Assembly: GCA_038373865.1 (NCBI GenBank)
Contig: JAXGGA010001655.1
Coordinates: 80,634 to 144,633 of the forward strand
DNA: 64,000 nucleotides
Direction: 5' to 3'
Source: Uloborus plumipes
Lineage: Eukaryota; Arthropoda; Arachnida; Araneae; Uloboridae
The notes under the pieces are model-generated. The model was not told the origin of the DNA. It searched no databases and saw only the letters and a program-made list of their open reading frames with translations. Made by a program: the position numbers and the translations under genes. Within the stretch, counting starts at the first letter, position 1. Every line of letters begins with the position of its first letter. This document shows positions 12,330-23,846 of the stretch, one piece after another.

Positions 12330-14100
12330 TTTCCCTCTGAGCTAATTTTTCTTGCCTTTATAATTCGCGAGCTGCAAGAGCTCTAATTTGGACTCTCTCA
12401 TCTGTTAACATGGCTATAAGATTTTCTGCAGCCGCAAAGTAAGCATTGCGAGAAATAACTAGATCGATTACGTCCCGATACTTCGTAGGCAAGTAGAAGC
12501 TGATAAAATGCCACGGGTGTCTAGCTTAGTCTTTTATAGAATGGTAAATTTTAATTCGGAACCATGATGGTGCGTATACTCTTAGAATGAACACAACCAA
12601 AGTTAGCAGATCATTTGATGGGTCTCATGTAGATATATATAATCTCAGAATTCTATTGGCATTTGTTAGCCTTCGGGGCAAGTTTAACGTTCTCGGTTCC
12701 CGATTAGCTAGAACTGAAGAACAAACGCCAGAACTAATGGTTGTGCAAATGTCTAACAGGTATTTCTGGTCTGAACTGAGAGTGGTGGGATCAATGCTTG
12801 ACAACTCACATTCAATACTATTAAAAGCAACTATTGGAAGCTTTTCACAATCTTTGACGTTTCGTCCAATGTCTCCGGTGTAAGATGTAGATGCAGTTGA
12901 CTTGCCGTCTATGAACTCAAATAGATGTCGGAGTGGCAACTCATTAAAATGAAGCAAGCAGATAATCTATTGGATTGGTTTTCGAAGTTTCAATTCAACC
13001 CGGCGAATTACACCATTAAATACGCCTGTGTTCACTACAGTACCGACACATCCAAGAACAACAAGGCTGCTAAAATCACCCAATAACGCAGTTGTTGCAT
13101 ATTCGAAAATGCTACTAGAAATGTCATAACTGGAACCACTTAGGTGTAACATGTCCCATGTACGTAGAACCCGGCTCCGATACAATGGAGTAATGCGCTT
13201 CTACAATTGTTCTTTGGAACTTTTTGCCCTCAAGGGTTTCTGACATTAAAGTTTTGTCATGCCGATGCCGTCCATCGAAATAAAGGACAGATCTGTACCT
13301 CAGAACCAGACTAACGTAAGTCCATTTTCGTCATTTTTCAGTAGAGGGGAAAAACGATGTATTCGACAATCGTTTTTCCCCTCTACCGAAAAATGACTAA
13401 AATGGACTTACGTTAGTCTGGTTCTGAGGTACAGAGATAATCTGTAACAATTTTCATTTGATTTTGAGGCCAAAGTTTTATAAATTCTAGATTTTTCCCT
13501 CAGTATTTTTTTTTTTTTTTTTTTGTGACTAGCCTCGTATTTGATTCCGATATTAATCCCAAATCTTGCATAACACTCGACGCAATAGCAGCCGTGGATC
13601 TGTTCGATACACCATATCTTTGACTGACAAGAACGGTATTATTAAGTTTTAAACGCATTTGAGCTCGCCTTGTGGACGCGTGTTTGGTGTCCATCCTGTC
13701 TTCCTCTTCCTCCGTCTCCACCTCCATCTCATCTTCTGCTTCATTTTCACTTGCATTCTTTACTAAATAGCTTGAAGGAGAAGATGCTTGTTTATTAGAT
13801 CTATTAGTATTCTTTCGCATTTGGCGTTTCTGGAGCCGCTTTGTTTCTGAAACATCTATGTCCAATGTACATTTTTCTTTCAGTTTTTTGGTCGATAAGA
13901 AAGGCCTGCTCTGTTGCATGAACTTTCTTTTCTTTCGGACAGATACACTCTTTAAAAGTTGCGCATTTGCAGGCAGATGTGTCGAATAGTTTTTTTGCTT
14001 CTATTTTTAAGTTTTGGCAGAACGCCAAAATTAGTTTGCTTTCATTGAGCAATGTGCCAGCAGTGACAAGTTTTTCAGAAAAGCTCCAAAATGCGTCAAA
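12330..14100 (-). pseudogene. Decayed transposase-like protein of a widespread arthropod family
   Basis: Reading down the minus strand I see a Cys-rich motif, CKCATFKECICP, with PKEKKV and DQKTERKMYIG (14052-13804). A frameshift near 13862 follows, then DVSETKRLQKRQ and an acidic run, EDEMEVETEEEED (13919-13500). The MITE interrupts the gene there. Next come GCVGTVVNTG (13185-12967), a TAG where Trp is expected, NELPLRHLFEFIDGKS and LSSDQKYLL and NRILRLY (12957-12625), and ISRNAYFA and AMLTDERVQIRALA in broken frames down to about 12340. I recall this block order from many uncharacterised repeat-borne arthropod proteins. In those the glycine motif usually reads CDGT, so the Val here may be a lost acidic residue. 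The catalytic triad is not assigned. Confidence 0.75.
13293..13434. mobile_element. Palindromic MITE, 4-bp target duplication (copy 1)
   Basis: The 142-bp element is an almost perfect hairpin, starting CTGTACCTCAGAACCAGA and closing on a loop of about 10 nt near 13364. AGAT at 13289-13292 and 13435-13438 is a 4-bp target duplication. It is nearly identical to 43573-43714, with two differences seen by eye, so it moved recently compared with the decayed gene it sits in. No coding sequence. Confidence 0.92.
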
Positions 14101-14419
14101 ATTTCCTAAGTTTGATGGCGATGAGGCGGCAGAAGATATTAACCTATTCTAATTTTTTTTAATGCTTCAAATTGTTTCCATTGAGCAACTTTTAAGCTTT
14201 ACTCCTAACTTATAAACTGTGTCTGGTATTTTTTATTTTTTGTAATTTAGTCATTTTTTGTCCAATTTTCGGAACTTTAGGTCCTTTGAGGCGGATGAAG
14301 ATATTGACCAAAAACTTTAAGATTTCTCACCCATCTTAGTGATGGCAGTACACAACTTTTCCGCACTACCGCTAAACGATTCGGAAATTTCGATTTTTTC
14401 GATCCGCCCTATTATATAT

Positions 14420-15489
14420 GTCACCAGGTAAATCAAAAACTAACAGAAAAGCTGTTTATTACAACAAATTTCCATTTTTATTCAAAAAAAAAATCAAGTT
14501 GTCTCTTTTAAAATTGTCTTAACGCAAAATATGCATAGATTAAATTTCAAAGAAAACTAAAGAAGATAGATTCGCGTGATGTTGAAATTTGACTTTATCG
14601 TATTGGCGACTCTATCCACCATTTTAATAATTACGCAAAATTTAAACATTTGCTTACAATCAAAGAAACATAGTTATTCTCTGGTAAGTTGAATTACGAC
14701 CTTAACAATGTTTATTTCTATTTGTTTTGTTCAGTGAAAAGGAACTCGTTATTAGAGTGAATTTGATTTGGAAAAATATATGTAAGCAACCTAACTCAGT
14801 TCAGCGCCAAACACACTTCCCTATTACTCTTTTAAAAAAAAGGTGAAAATTCTCAAAGTCATAGCTTAACTTTTCACAGGAGCAGTATAATAAAGGAAAA
14901 ATAATAAAAATCTGCTATTTTGGGCTTAATGTGAGCAAAATTTTTAACAATAACAACCCGAAAGCAAGATAACTGCATAAAATATGACTTGCTTTGCAGG
15001 AGTTACAAGACACATAACTTAACAATCTTCTTTTAATTCATTTTTGTAGCATCAGATTTCTTCAAAGCAAACAACCCTTCCTTATGCTCTTATCTTCCAC
15101 CAAATCACTCTCAATTTCATCAAGCGCGCAAATAGACACATCAACTTTTCACATGAAAGCATTGCGCAACCAGCAGCCAAAGAAATAAATGACTTTCTAA
15201 ACATAATTCCAGCCAAACTGTAAGCAATATCACAAAAGTAAAATTATCTAAAATTAATCTCTCCGCGATATGAACATATTTTAATATTCTTATCATATCA
15301 AGTAAATAACTATATCAGGAGAATTCGTCCTCGTCGTTCCGGTGGTAAACAATAGTTAGTATACAATTTTAACGTCTTCATCAAGTGCTGCTCCCACAGC
15401 TGTGAGCTATAATTATGGTCTCAAATTGGAAGCTCCATTATTCATGGAAAATTAAGTTCATTTGCTGGGCACTCCTCCAACTATGCTCT
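14420..15489. other. Unannotated AT-rich stretch
   Basis: No genes, repeat ends or RNA signatures were recognised between the 2.9-kb transposon and the 500-bp tandem array. Confidence 0.45.
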
Positions 15490-16870
15490 CAGATGTTAGT
15501 CTCACAATTGCTCTTGGATGATTTCCTATTTAGCGGATCACTTTATGGTTCTTGAATACTTTTGCAATCAAGCGACTTGATGACATACAGATTGCGCGGT
15601 GTTGCTTCATACATCTTAAGTCTGAAAGTTAGAGTTAATTTTTAGAGGAGAGAAGTTACCAGGAAAGGTAAAGATTACAACAATGAAAATTGAAAGCGTT
15701 TTGTGGTCATCTAAAGTTAATATCTGATCAAAATATTATGCAATTTTTTACACAAAATATAGAGATTTTCGATATGAATAAGGTGATTGTTCGTTAAATG
15801 AGCATTTCCTTGGAAACCTGTTAGGATTCAGCAGCTTAAATTAATGATCATGTTTTATCATACGAAGTCCATTATAGATTTTGGCTTTTTGTATGCTCAA
15901 TAAACTTTCACAAATACTTCTGGATGTAGTTGCGTTTTCAATGTAACTAAACTTAAACGTTTAAATTGTGAATAGTTAAAACTGTGTGTTCTAATGCTAG
16001 TCTCACAATTGCTCTTGTATTATTTCCTATTTAGCGGATCCCTTTATGGTTCTTGAATACTTTCACAATCAAGCGACTTGATGACACACAGATTGCGCGG
16101 TCGTACATCTTGAGCCTGAAAGTAAAAGTTAATTTCTGGAAGAAAGAAGTTACCAGGAAAGGGTAAAGATTATACAATATTGAAAATTGAAAGGTTTTGT
16201 GATCATAGAAAATAAATATCTGATGAAAATACTATCCGTTTTTTACCCAAAATGCAGAGATTTTTGCCACAAATAAGGGGATTATACACTAAATAAGCAT
16301 TTCCTTAGAAACTTAGAAACCTGTTTAAATTTAGCAGCTAAAATAAATGATCAAGGTTTACCAAAAGCAGTTTACTATGGATTTTAGATTATTTATTCTA
16401 AACAAACTTTCACAAATAGTTCTGGCTGTAACTGCGTATATAACATAACTATACTTTAAATTTTTAAATTGTGCATAGTTAAAACTATGTCCTCTAATGT
16501 TAATCTCACAACTGCTCTTGGGGGATTTCATGTTTAGCGGATCACTTTTTTGGGTTCTTGAATAGTTTCTCAATCAAGCGACTTGATGACATGCAGATTT
16601 CGCGATGTTTCTTCAAGCTTCATACATCTTAAGTCTGAAAGTAGAAGCCAATTTTAAAAGGGAAAAAAAATTACCAGAAAAGATAAAGATTGCAACAATT
16701 AATCTTGAATGCACTTTGTGACCATTGCAATATAATAAATATAATTTGAAATTTTTGCTATGAATAGGGCGAGTAAATATTTTTGTAAATTGGTGTGCTT
16801 ATACGCGAAATACAAATATTTTCTTGAAAGCCAAAAATCCGACTCAAAATTAGCAGCTAATATTACGTTC
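15490..16870. repeat. Tandem array of ~500-bp units (three copies)
   Basis: The anchor TCTCACAATTGCTCTTG occurs at 15500 and 16001, and in variant form at 16504, giving periods of 501 and 503 bp. Each unit continues with CTATTTAGCGGATC, GGTTCTTGAATA, AATCAAGCGACTTGATGACA, ACATCTTAAGTCTGAAAGT and TTACCAGGAAAGG in the same order. The third unit loses similarity near 16870. The open frames in it are not shared between units, so it is unlikely to be coding. Confidence 0.9.
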
Positions 16871-17214
16871 AAGCCCAAAGTGCCCATATGGGCGGGATAT
16901 AGCAATGGGCTCGACTCTCCCCCCCCCCCCCGAACCCCCAAGAAATTAGTACTTCCTTGCTTTTAGCGGTATTTTCCGCAAAAATATAAAAACATTTCTT
17001 ATACAGTCATTAATGAATAACTTATTAAAAATGTCAACTTTTAATAGCTCTAATCTACAGTGAAAATGCTTTCCATAGAAAAAAATCTCCTGCTAAACCT
17101 TAGGGAAAATATCTGAACCCCCCCCCCTCTTAAAATTTCGCATATGGGGAACCTCTGTATATTACTCATTGTTGTACTTGCAATACATTTGGATTTACAG
17201 CGTTTTGAAAAGAA
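16871..17214. other. Spacer with C-runs
   Basis: Two poly-C tracts (about 16918-16931 and 17120-17128) lie near CATATGGG words, possibly a decayed hAT-type MITE. Nothing firm can be claimed. Confidence 0.3.
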
Positions 17215-18440
17215 ATGAATAATTTATAGTATAACCCTGTATAAGATGCAAATACGTGTCACAATCCTCAAGCCACAAAGCAACTATATTTAAATCCACT
17301 AATTATATTATTCTAAGTTGCAAAAAAGATTTGAAAGAAGTAGGTATTTCAAAAAAGATGGGTAAAGTTTTCTTCTTGAACTAATTTTTGAAATTAATGT
17401 TATATCTTGATCGGAGAACGACTACACTGAAACAATGAGGTATTTTTCAGTCTTAATTTTTGAAAGAAATAAATGGTGGGATATTCTGCAGAAAATCAGA
17501 CATTTTGTGATGCACGTGGCGGCTTCTATATTTTATTTCAAAAGTAATACTTAAAAGTGCAATGAACAAAAATCTTTTAAATAAGAAGACAAAAACAGAA
17601 TGTATGAGTGATTATCTGAGAAATCAGAATGGTATGTGAAACTTTTTAGGGCAGTAAATTTTGTTCATACTGCAGTGCTAAGCACAAATGTCGTATCTGT
17701 ACTTTTTAGCAAAATTGATTTATCACCACCAGGTGGCACTTCGGAGCGTATTTTACCTGAAAACCAAATTATATGGTCATTTCAGAACGGTAAATATATT
17801 TTTTTTTAATCTGAAAAAGTTTTATTTGAATCAAATACATGGTGACACAAAACTTTAAAGAGTAAGAGTAATACCTCAGTTTAAGCTTGGACTGCAGATA
17901 CTACTTTTGCGCTTATCACGGCAACATACCCGTTTTAAAATAATGTGCAGAGCTGTAACGTGGGGCCTCAACGGCGCAGTGGGTCTGCCCGTCAGTTATA
18001 ATCTCAAGAGGCGCGGGTTCGATTCCCGCCTTTGCCTTGGGTGTAACTTCCTTCTCTGTACTGTAAATTCTTTCCTTCAATAAAATCTGTATTGTACTAT
18101 CTGTGGAGGCAAGGCGCGTAGTACGCAGTCCTCATGTGTGTCGAAGTTTATTGACTTCTAGAATAGAATAGAATAGAATAGCTGTAACGTGAATGGCAAA
18201 TTATTTGCTTTCCCGCGCAATATCCCAAACACAAAGTTTTTCAAAGTATAAGATGCAATACGTGTCTCAAGTCGCAAACAACTCACTTTAAATAACTCCA
18301 CTAATTCCATCATTCTAGTTATAAATAGTCAGAGATGAAGGCTCCTCAGAAAATGCGTGCTAAATTTTCTTCCTGAACTAGTTTTTAAAGCTAAATGTTA
18401 TTTCTAGATTGGAGAAGGATAACACGAGAAACAACTGAAG
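17215..18440. repeat. Diverged direct duplication spaced ~1 kb
   Basis: TATAAGATGC..ATACGTGTC, CTTTAAAT..CTCCACTAAT, TTCTTCCTGAACTA and TTGGAGAA..GA occur in the same order at about 17240-17425 and 18247-18425. Subtracting the SINE at 17963-18179 and its duplicated target leaves a spacing near 780 bp. No coding signal was seen. Confidence 0.65.
17963..18179 (+). mobile_element. tRNA-derived SINE of a second family
   Basis: The head has a box A-like GGCGCAGTGGGT and a box B GGGTTCGATTCCCGC. The body ends in repeats of GAATA (18160-18179). An exact 12-bp duplication AGCTGTAACGTG flanks it at 17951-17962 and 18180-18191. The tRNA-like cloverleaf is imperfect, so this is a SINE and not a functional tRNA gene. 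No other copy was seen in the window. Confidence 0.92.
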
Positions 18441-19752
18441 TGGATGCTATGCCTCATGTCCTTGTCCAGAAGTCGTCCTTCATGGTGCGTAGACCTAAAT
18501 CGGGGTGGTTCTGCATAAGAAATTACTTAATTTCACATTCATGTCTGATGAATGTTTCCGTTGTTAAATGAAACACTGCGTTTCAGTTTCAAAACATCCA
18601 AGTGCTAGATGGTGCCATCAGAAGCTCAGGTAAGTGCTTTTGATATAAATTATTTTTTTAACATATATTGAAAATAAGTTCAATGAACAAGAAATTGTAC
18701 ATTTGATTGTCTTTTATTGAAACTAGTTTCGCGTAAGCTTTCAATGTGCTCGGTATTATTCTTTCCTCGTGTTTTTGGTACGCTATTATTTCATTTGTTG
18801 ATATTCTTGTAATGCAAAAATTAGCATCGCCATGTCGGATATATTTATTTTGTGTTAGTTGTAACTTGTTAGATGTTGCATCAGAAGCTAAAGTAAGTGG
18901 TTTTGATACCAAAAATGTTTTTCTAACGTACATTTAACTCTGCGACTGCAAATAAGTCAAATCGACAGTCAAAGAGTAAGAAATTGTATATTTCATTGTC
19001 TTTTACTGTAACTAATTTCGCGTAAACTGTCAGTGAGTGCGTTTGGCACTATTTTTTCCTCGTGTTTACGGGTACGTTATGACTACAATGTTGTTAATAT
19101 TGCAATACCAAAATTCGCATCGCTATGTCGGATATTTTTATTTTGTGTTTGTTTGGGAGTTGAAGCTTGCTTTTCTTACAATCATATAACTGTTCAATTG
19201 AATGTAAGTTGTTTGGACTGTCAGGGAGCAAGAAATTGTATATTTTATTGTCTTTTACTGTAACTAGTTTCGTGTAAACTTTCAAAGTTGTTGATATTAT
19301 TCTTTCTTCGTGTTTTCGGTGCGATATTATTCCAATGTTGATATTATTCCAATGTTGATATTATTCCAATGCTAAAAATGCTGGAAGTTAGCTAGATTTT
19401 GTATCGGAAGCTGAAGTAATTTTGATACCAAATATTTTCTTACCCTACATATTAACTGTTCTATTGCAATAAGTTGAAGAGAATGATGCATAGAAAAAAA
19501 TCGGACTTGATTGTCTTTTACGGAAGCTAGTTTCGCGTAAACTTTCAATGCACTTGGTATTATTATTTCCCGTGTTTTCGGTACGCTATATTCCAGTGTT
19601 TAAATTTTGAAAAAAAAAAAAAAAAACAAAATTATCACCGCTATGTCGGACATTTTTGCTTTGTGTTTATTAATAGTTACAGCTTGCTAGATGTTGCATC
19701 AGAGGCTGAAATAAATGCTTTTGATACCAAATACTTTTCCTACATAAATATA

Positions 19753-21307
19753 CAGTGCGTTTCGAAATGATAGGTCCACCTGTAAAAACAAAAGTTATGC
19801 TGGTAAAAAAGGTTGTATTGTGTGCAAAGTACTATTTTATAAACTACATTACTTCATTCAATGTAAAATAGCTTATAAATAATTTACAAATAATAGGAAT
19901 AATGAGGTAAACTAAAATTGGATGAAACAGCTGTTGCAAAAAGATAAGTCCACTGAAGCAAGCATCAAATAAATGTTGAATTAATAAGAAATTTTTCTAA
20001 TTTTTTTTTCTGAATAAGCTCATAAATCCTATCTGGCATGGTTTCTACAAGTTTTTGCAAACAATTTGTCCCAATTTTTGACCATTCGGAGGAACTAGCC
20101 CTTTTTAAGTCTGCAGTACTGCCTTCCGACTGCATACACCGCTCTTGCGAGTATACCCCACATGTTTTTTACTGGATTCATGTCGGGGCTGCAAGGTGGA
20201 TAATCGATAATATGTACAATATTATCCAGAAACCATTCAAAAGTGGACTTTGCAGAGTGCAGAGGAGCATTGTCCGGTTGGAACAAGAAGAATGGGCCCC
20301 CAATGGGTTCTGATTATGGAAGAAAATATTGTTCAAACAGCTTGTTATAGCCAGCAGCATTCAAACGATTGTCTACAAATGCTATATCAGTTTTTCCTGA
20401 CCCTCTGAATTGGGCACTCACCATAACGGAACCACCTTTAGCTTGCCTCTTCGAGAAGATCTGTTTGTCGTTACGCAGATCGTGCCAGTAATAATGCCAA
20501 CCATCTGGACCACCCAGGTTGAATTCCTTTTTATCACTGAATATCACACGATGCCTATTTTGTTTCCAGGACATCACTTTATGAGCAAATTTCAATTTCT
20601 TTTCTTTGTGCTTTTTAATCAATTTCGGAGCCGCTTTCCTTTTTCCGTAAACTAAATTGCTGAACTTCTTTACCGCTCTGTGGACTGTAGATTTTGATAT
20701 TGAAGGGTTTAGTTGTTTGGCCAAAGTGGATATGCTCATTATTTCAAGATTTTAGGTCCCTTACGATAGTGCTTCGTTGTCGGGGTGTCACTTTTGATGG
20801 GAGGCCAGAGGATTTTTTACTGCTATAAGCATTTCTAAATAGAAAAAATTCTTTGCAACACTTTGTGATCTGTTTAAAAGCTTACCTATTTCTCTATTCA
20901 ATTTTCCAGACTGTTTAAATGCATCAATTTTCCCCTGCTCAACCAGCGAAAGACTGCAACGACAACCCGTTTTGTTTGACTACAAAGTGCTGTTCAAACC
21001 TGTTTAAATACCTCCACAGCATCAAACATAATCCCGTAGTAAGACTAAGCAACGATACTTATGCAAATTTTTGGTAATAATCGTGGTTGGGGCAAAATTT
21101 CTGAAGGCGGACCTATCTTTTTGAAACGGTCTGAAAATGAAAATTTGCATCAAATAAGAAGAAATGATTTATTTTAAAGAAATTTCTTCAAACATAGTTA
21201 TATCAACTACAGATATATAATCACTATCGAAAAAAGTGATTCTTATTCTCAATGAAGAGTCGAAATTTCGAAAAATAAGGGTGGACCTATCATTTCGAGA
21301 CGCACTG
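19753..21307 (-). mobile_element. Tc1/Tc3-like transposon inserted in the tandem array
   Basis: The end CAGTGCGTTTCGAAATGAT is mirrored by ATCATTTCGAGACGCACTG. TA flanks are at 19751-19752 and 21308-21309. The 1555-bp element has a minus-strand transposase and splits one unit of the surrounding array. Confidence 0.92.
19995..20990 (-). pseudogene. Tc1/Tc3-type transposase, inactivated
   Basis: The N-terminal helix-turn-helix lies around 20990-20740 in broken frames. An open segment 20739-20314 has STLAKQLNPSISKSTVHRAV (second HTH) and the first acidic site in IFSDKKEFNLGGPDGWHYYW. A frameshift near 20300 leads to FQPDNAPLHSAK (second Asp) and CSPDMNPVKNMWG. The family usually has NPIEN there, so the last catalytic Glu is replaced by Lys. 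The protein ends in MPDRIYELIQ around 20000. It is clearly non-functional. Confidence 0.9.
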
Positions 21308-22596
21308 TATATATTAAAAAAGCAAGTTGAATAGATTGCGGCAAGAATTTTTGCATTTGGATGGTTTTCGCTACAACTAAATTTGTATTATTTCTTGGTA
21401 TTATTCCTTCCCCATGTTTTCGATACAATATTCGTCCAATAATAACAATACTATCTTTGGCATGTCGCGAATTTTTATTTTTTGTTAATTAGGTATTAGA
21501 GTGTGCTAGATCATGCCATTAGAAGCTGAAATGAGGGCTTTGATACCAAATATTTTTCCTATGTAAATATATTTTTCTATTGCAAGTTCAATTGATTGTA
21601 TCAAGAAAATAAATTCTGCATTTAAATAATTTTCTTTGCAACTAAGTTTGTGTTAAGTTTCTTGGTGTTGGTGAATTCCAATCTTCCTCGTGTTTTCGAT
21701 ACGATACTATTTCAAAGCCGACATTAGCTTCGACATGTCGCATATTTTTGTTAAAATTTTCGTTCATTTGATATTAGAATGTATTAAATGTTACCATTGG
21801 AAGATACATTTGTGAGTACTTTTGATACCTCCCAGTCAACGTTTTTCTTTAGTAAGTTTAGTGGATTTTATAATGAAAATATGCAATTATACACTTTTGA
21901 TTGATGCTTAGTGTAACTAGCTTCGCGTTAACTTTCAATGCGTTTAAAATTATTCTTTCCAAATGTTTTCGATTCGATAAAATTTCAATATTGATATATT
22001 TGCAATGCAAACAATAGCTTTGGCATATCGTATATTTTTTATTTTGTGTTCATTTGTGTTCATTATAACGTGCAAGATGTTGCCATCATAAGCTAAAGTA
22101 AAACATTTCGATACAAAATGTTTTTCTTAGATGAATATCAAGTTTAAATTATTGTAAGTTTAATGAACTGCAGCAATGATAATAAGAGCATTTTCACTTA
22201 GTTGTATTTTGCTGTAACTTGTTTTGTGTTAACTTTCAATGCGTTTGGTATTAATTTTACCGTGTTTTTAATGCGATATTAATCCAATGTTTAATTGGAT
22301 TAACAAAAATTGTGTTAATCCAATTTTTGCACCAATGGTAGCTTTGCCTTGTCGCACATTTTTATTTTTGGTTTATAGGGCATTAAAATGTGTAACATAT
22401 TGTCATCAGGAGCTGAATTAAGTAGTTTCTATAAAGTTATTAAGCGCTTTTCTTCAAAAATATAATTGTTCGATTGCAAGTAAATTGACTGTATTGCAGC
22501 ATGCAAAACAAAAATATATTTGTTTTTATATATTTGAATACAAAAATCTCTACTTAAATATACCTTTTACTATAACTGGTTTTGTGCTAAAACTTA

Positions 22597-23100
22597 CAAG
22601 GAGACCTCACGGATTTAGGTCACGGATTTAGCCGCAGCTCACTATATTGAAAGAGACTTGCTTGTGTAGTACTGTCGGATCAGCTCGTATAAGCTGGGTA
22701 TTCGTTAATCCGTTACCCAATTAAGCGGGGACTACAGTATATACCCAAATTCCTAAGGTGCGTAACTCAGAAATGAGGGAGACATTGCTTTCGAAAATGT
22801 TAACCTCACCAAGCTGGCAATTTGACTCTCAATAACGGCAGTTGTGTAATTTTGTTATTTACAATTAACTATATTGAACAATTAATATTTTTGTGAAATT
22901 ATATTGCTTAAGAACTTACAAGCTGCCTTTTTTGACCTAACAGCTTCCGTATCATATTTTTGGAGCTTGAGGTTAGCAATTTCGAAAGCAATTTCTCCCT
23001 TATTTCTGAGTTATGCACCTTAAAGCTGCGGATATAAGTGTTTTTTTAATATGGCGAGCTAAGGCTAAATTGATGACACGAAGTGTGTGAGGCCTCCTTG
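22597..23100. mobile_element. MITE with long inverted arms, itself interrupted
   Basis: CAAGGAGACCTCAC at 22597 is mirrored by GTGAGGCCTCCTTG ending at 23100. Inverted similarity continues inward through GCATAACTCAGAAATAAGGG and TTGCTTTCGAAA..AACCTC, making arms of roughly 200 bp. The flank is TA on the left and TT on the right. It is non-coding and sits in the old tandem array. Confidence 0.8.
22672..22737. mobile_element. 66-bp miniature Tigger-type element
   Basis: CTGTCGG..CTCG at the left and CCCAATTAAGCGGGGACTACAG at the right are related inverted ends with TA on both sides (22670-22671, 22738-22739). The other arm of the host MITE lacks this segment, so it is an insertion. It shares CCGCTTAAT words with the element at 49464-49636. 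Confidence 0.7.
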
Positions 23101-23285
23101 TTTATCTGTTTGGAATTTTTTGTTCTCGTGTTTTCAACATATTATTCCAATGCTGATTTTAGCCTCGGCACATGGCATATTTTGATTTCGTGCTCTTTAG
23201 ATACTTGAACTTGCTTAATTTCCATCAAAGGCAGCTGTAACTACTGTTGATACCTTCCGATGGGCGTTTTTCTCAGAATAATATA

Positions 23286-23846
23286 CAGTGAACTCTCACT
23301 TATACGCCGGCCCAAGGGACCAACAGAAAAAGTCGCATAAGTGAAAGAGACATATAAGTGAACAAGCCTATTTAATGGACTAAAATGCAACATAGTTTCT
23401 AATGAGAGAATGAATAAGAATATTTCTATAGAAACGGGACATATTACCATGGTTTGGGCTATTACTGTAACGTAACTACAATGATAAAGAGAAAACAAAA
23501 ATTAAAGCATACCTATTCACAAACTGTTCCCTTTAAAACGATGCATAATAGATAATTGTCCCTCTCCGAACTCTAGTTCATGCGGAAAAAATGCCTTCCG
23601 TGAGCAATAAATGCGAAAGATTAAAGAGAAAAGTGAAGAAAACTGCTTATTTTTTAAGGAAAAATAATTAATTTTTTTACATTTTAGGGAAAATTCGGCG
23701 TATAAGTGAAATATTTATCTGTAGAGCGACGCATAATTGAATGATACTATCGTTATTTTGCTATGGAATGTGCTGGGACCATTTAAAATCGTCGTATAAA
23801 TGAAAAAAGCGCATAAATGAGGCGGCGTATAAGTGAGAGTTCACTG
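23286..23846. mobile_element. Tigger-type MITE, family CTCACTTAT (copy 1)
   Basis: The end CAGTGAACTCTCACTTAT is mirrored by ATAAGTGAGAGTTCACTG. TA precedes the left end; the right flank reads TT. Inside each end the ATAAGTGA word returns in inverse orientation about 40 bp away, so each terminus can fold. The 561-bp body is shared with copies at 28623 and 59756. Open frames in it are not transposase-length. Confidence 0.9.

Larger units (their letters stand above)
11532..14411 (-). mobile_element. 2.9-kb DNA transposon with ~360-bp inverted ends
   Basis: The ends begin TAGGGCGGATCGG and the inverted similarity runs to about 11890 on the left and about 14050 on the right. An exact 8-bp duplication TTATATAT lies at 11524-11531 and 14412-14419. 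The inner part of each arm includes sequence from the 5' end of the transposase frame. Eight-base duplications and a TAGGG start are compatible with hAT; the length of the arms and the protein are not typical, and Sola1 or P-type classes (also 8 bp) are alternatives. A palindromic MITE lies inside at 13293-13434. Confidence 0.85.

Noticed and set aside
16900..17150. hAT MITE with C-runs
   Set aside because: The CATATGGG words are not convincing inverted ends and no 8-bp duplication was found.
17963..18040. tRNA gene
   Set aside because: Box A and B are present, but the folded stems are poor and the sequence continues into a tailed element with target duplication, so it is a SINE head.
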